Positions 7,829 to 8,965 of a stretch of DNA of 8,965 bases are shown here, piece after piece (the first letter of the stretch is position 1; each line of letters starts with the position of its first letter). Under the pieces are notes generated by a model. That model saw only the letters and a program-made list of their open reading frames with translations, was not told where the DNA came from and did not search any database. Source of the stretch: an archaeon (GTDB lineage: Archaea > Asgardarchaeota > Heimdallarchaeia > Hodarchaeales > S146-22); NCBI GenBank assembly GCA_024276395.1, contig JAJRXH010000027.1, positions 1-8,965 of the forward strand. The letters are read 5' to 3'. Both the position numbers and the translations under genes were made by a program.

Positions 7829-8965
7829 ATGTCAGCTCTAGGATTGGGACGAGAAGATGAAGTAGCTGAAGTATTTGCCATTGGCATCGGTGAATGTGGG
7901 AGCAACTTGATCGGCTCCTATTTTGAGAAAGCTAAGAAAGGTGACATCGTCTCACGAATACGAGAATATGCTATCATGAATACTGATAAAGCAGATCTCC
8001 AGAAAGCTCGAAAGCGCTATGGAATAAGCCATTCTCGGTCATTAGAGTATGGTGAGGGGGTTGGTGTTGGTGGAAAGTTTATGGATGGATATAATGCCGT
8101 GAAAGACGCTGAAGATCAGATAATCAATGCCTTGCAGAAATTAGGTTACGAGGGTGTGAATGGGTTCATCATTGCAACTGCGTTAGGTGGCGGTACGGGA
8201 TGTGGTGGAACCCCAGCGTTGATCGAGATTTTACGAAAGAGATTCAAGGAAGAAGGACGACGAATTTTCATTTACGTGGTAGGAGTGTTACCTTTTGCGA
8301 ATCAAAGCAACGAAGCGTTGAATAGTGTGTGGTCATTAAGCAAGTTGCTTACTAATCAACTAGAGGGTATGGGTCCTGATCTCATCCTCTTGTTGAGTAA
8401 CCGCACGATGCTTAATCGAGTGATTAGCTGGCAGCGTGGTGAGAGCATTGACCTTTTAAACCGTCAAGCTGGAGTTGATGTGGCAGATTTGAGTCAAGAG
8501 GTCGATGCATCAACGATTACCGCAAAGGAAGAGGATTTCATTGAATTGATTAATCCTCTTGCACTCAAGACCATTGAACAAATGCTTTCACCGGGAATCG
8601 TTGAGCCAAACAAGGATGTGTATCCAACCACCGACTTAGGTGATTTCGCGCGAAAACTGGACAGTATCGTGGTACCCGCTGTCTTTGAGGATGTTCCCAT
8701 CTTTCCAGAGGTAGGAGATGTCGACAAGCAATTAGTTACAATTTCCGAGTATGCAGCAACGAATTGTACCTTGACTGATTTAGGCGTGAATCCAGAGGCT
8801 TCTTCGGTGTTTAGCGTTCTTTCTGGCCCCAGGTCGGTGGCACGAGTCGAATTTGATCCGTTCTTGAAAAAAGCGTTGCGTCCCTTTTTGGCAAAAGGTG
8901 CTTCCATCACTCCAAGTTACGTGTCATACGAGAATGAACGAGTGCACACTTCCTTGTTATTGTTG
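7829..8965 (+). CDS. CetZ-like tubulin/FtsZ superfamily GTPase, 3' partial
   Basis: A GTP-binding protein expected to polymerise into filaments beneath the membrane; CetZ proteins in haloarchaea control cell shape. The frame runs to the right edge with 379 residues visible, so the C terminus is missing. From ATG 7829 the sequence shows the T1 loop GIGECGSN at 19-26, NTDKADL at 51-57 and a GEGVGVGG segment near 75-82, both reminiscent of CetZ, the signature loop ALGGGTGCGGTP at 118-129, strand VVGVLPF at 150-156, and a strand ending LLLSN at 187-191. A helix-7-like INPLALKTI lies near 241 and the T7-like TTDLGD at 267-272. The CetZ assignment rests on the NTxxADL and GVGG segments; FtsZ would normally read NTDxQAL. 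Oddities: the family signature normally has Ser or Ala where Cys 125 stands, the T7 Asn is replaced by Thr while both Asp remain, and about 29 extra residues lie between the last base-binding strand and helix 7. It is therefore a divergent member, perhaps its own subfamily. Confidence 0.87.
   Translation, partial: MSALGLGREDEVAEVFAIGIGECGSNLIGSYFEKAKKGDIVSRIREYAIMNTDKADLQKARKRYGISHSRSLEYGEGVGVGGKFMDGYNAVKDAEDQIINALQKLGYEGVNGFIIATALGGGTGCGGTPALIEILRKRFKEEGRRIFIYVVGVLPFANQSNEALNSVWSLSKLLTNQLEGMGPDLILLLSNRTMLNRVISWQRGESIDLLNRQAGVDVADLSQEVDASTITAKEEDFIELINPLALKTIEQMLSPGIVEPNKDVYPTTDLGDFARKLDSIVVPAVFEDVPIFPEVGDVDKQLVTISEYAATNCTLTDLGVNPEASSVFSVLSGPRSVARVEFDPFLKKALRPFLAKGASITPSYVSYENERVHTSLLLL

Noticed and set aside
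8494..8910. Minus-strand open frame of 138 codons
   Set aside because: It lies wholly antisense to the CetZ-like gene, has a low-complexity Ser/Thr-rich composition and shows no family motif; it is a shadow of the coding strand.
7823..8965. Canonical FtsZ or true eukaryote-like tubulin
   Set aside because: The NTxxADL and GVGG segments resemble CetZ more than FtsZ, there is no GxxGGAGGN T1 loop of FtsZ, and the tubulin-specific GQAGxQ and GGGTGSG blocks are not matched.

Overview
The window looks archaeal. It carries a Cdc48/VAT-type double AAA+ ATPase with the archaeal Tyr-Tyr-Gly pore loop in D1, a soluble dolichol-phosphate-mannose-synthase-like GT2 enzyme, a stand-alone CinA N-terminal (COG1058) protein, a CetZ-like member of the tubulin/FtsZ superfamily, Shine-Dalgarno sites of the GGAGG/GGTGA type, and TATA-like boxes. 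Base composition is moderately AT-leaning by eye. The lineage cannot be fixed from this sequence alone; an Asgard or euryarchaeal origin are both possible.

Layout: all five genes are on the + strand. Positions 3-1943 hold the C-terminal ~646 residues of Cdc48; its reading frame is open to the left edge, so the gene starts outside the window. It is followed after 3 nt by the glycosyltransferase (1947-2756). That gene in turn overlaps the CinA-like gene (2753-3628), which starts at a TTG sitting over the upstream stop and has its own GGTGA ribosome-binding site. These three form a compact, probably co-transcribed block.

A 127-nt gap (3629-3755) carries two TATA-like elements and a strong GGAGG. 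It opens a second block: a gene for a very long helical protein of about 1309 residues (3756-7685) with no family I recognise, then a 143-nt purine-rich gap, then a CetZ-like GTPase gene (7829 to the right edge, 3' incomplete).

The first block is housekeeping: protein unfolding, lipid-linked mannose donor synthesis and nucleotide hydrolysis. The second block is the interesting part. The long protein contains a degenerate helical repeat with a period near 65 residues and a conserved Trp in every second unit. It sits directly upstream of a tubulin-superfamily protein whose nucleotide-binding signature carries a Cys and which appears to have an insertion of about 29 residues before helix H7. The pair is a reasonable candidate for a little-studied archaeal cytoskeletal or cell-shape module, but that link is inferred from adjacency only. 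I see no tRNA, rRNA, CRISPR array, insertion sequence or integration scar.
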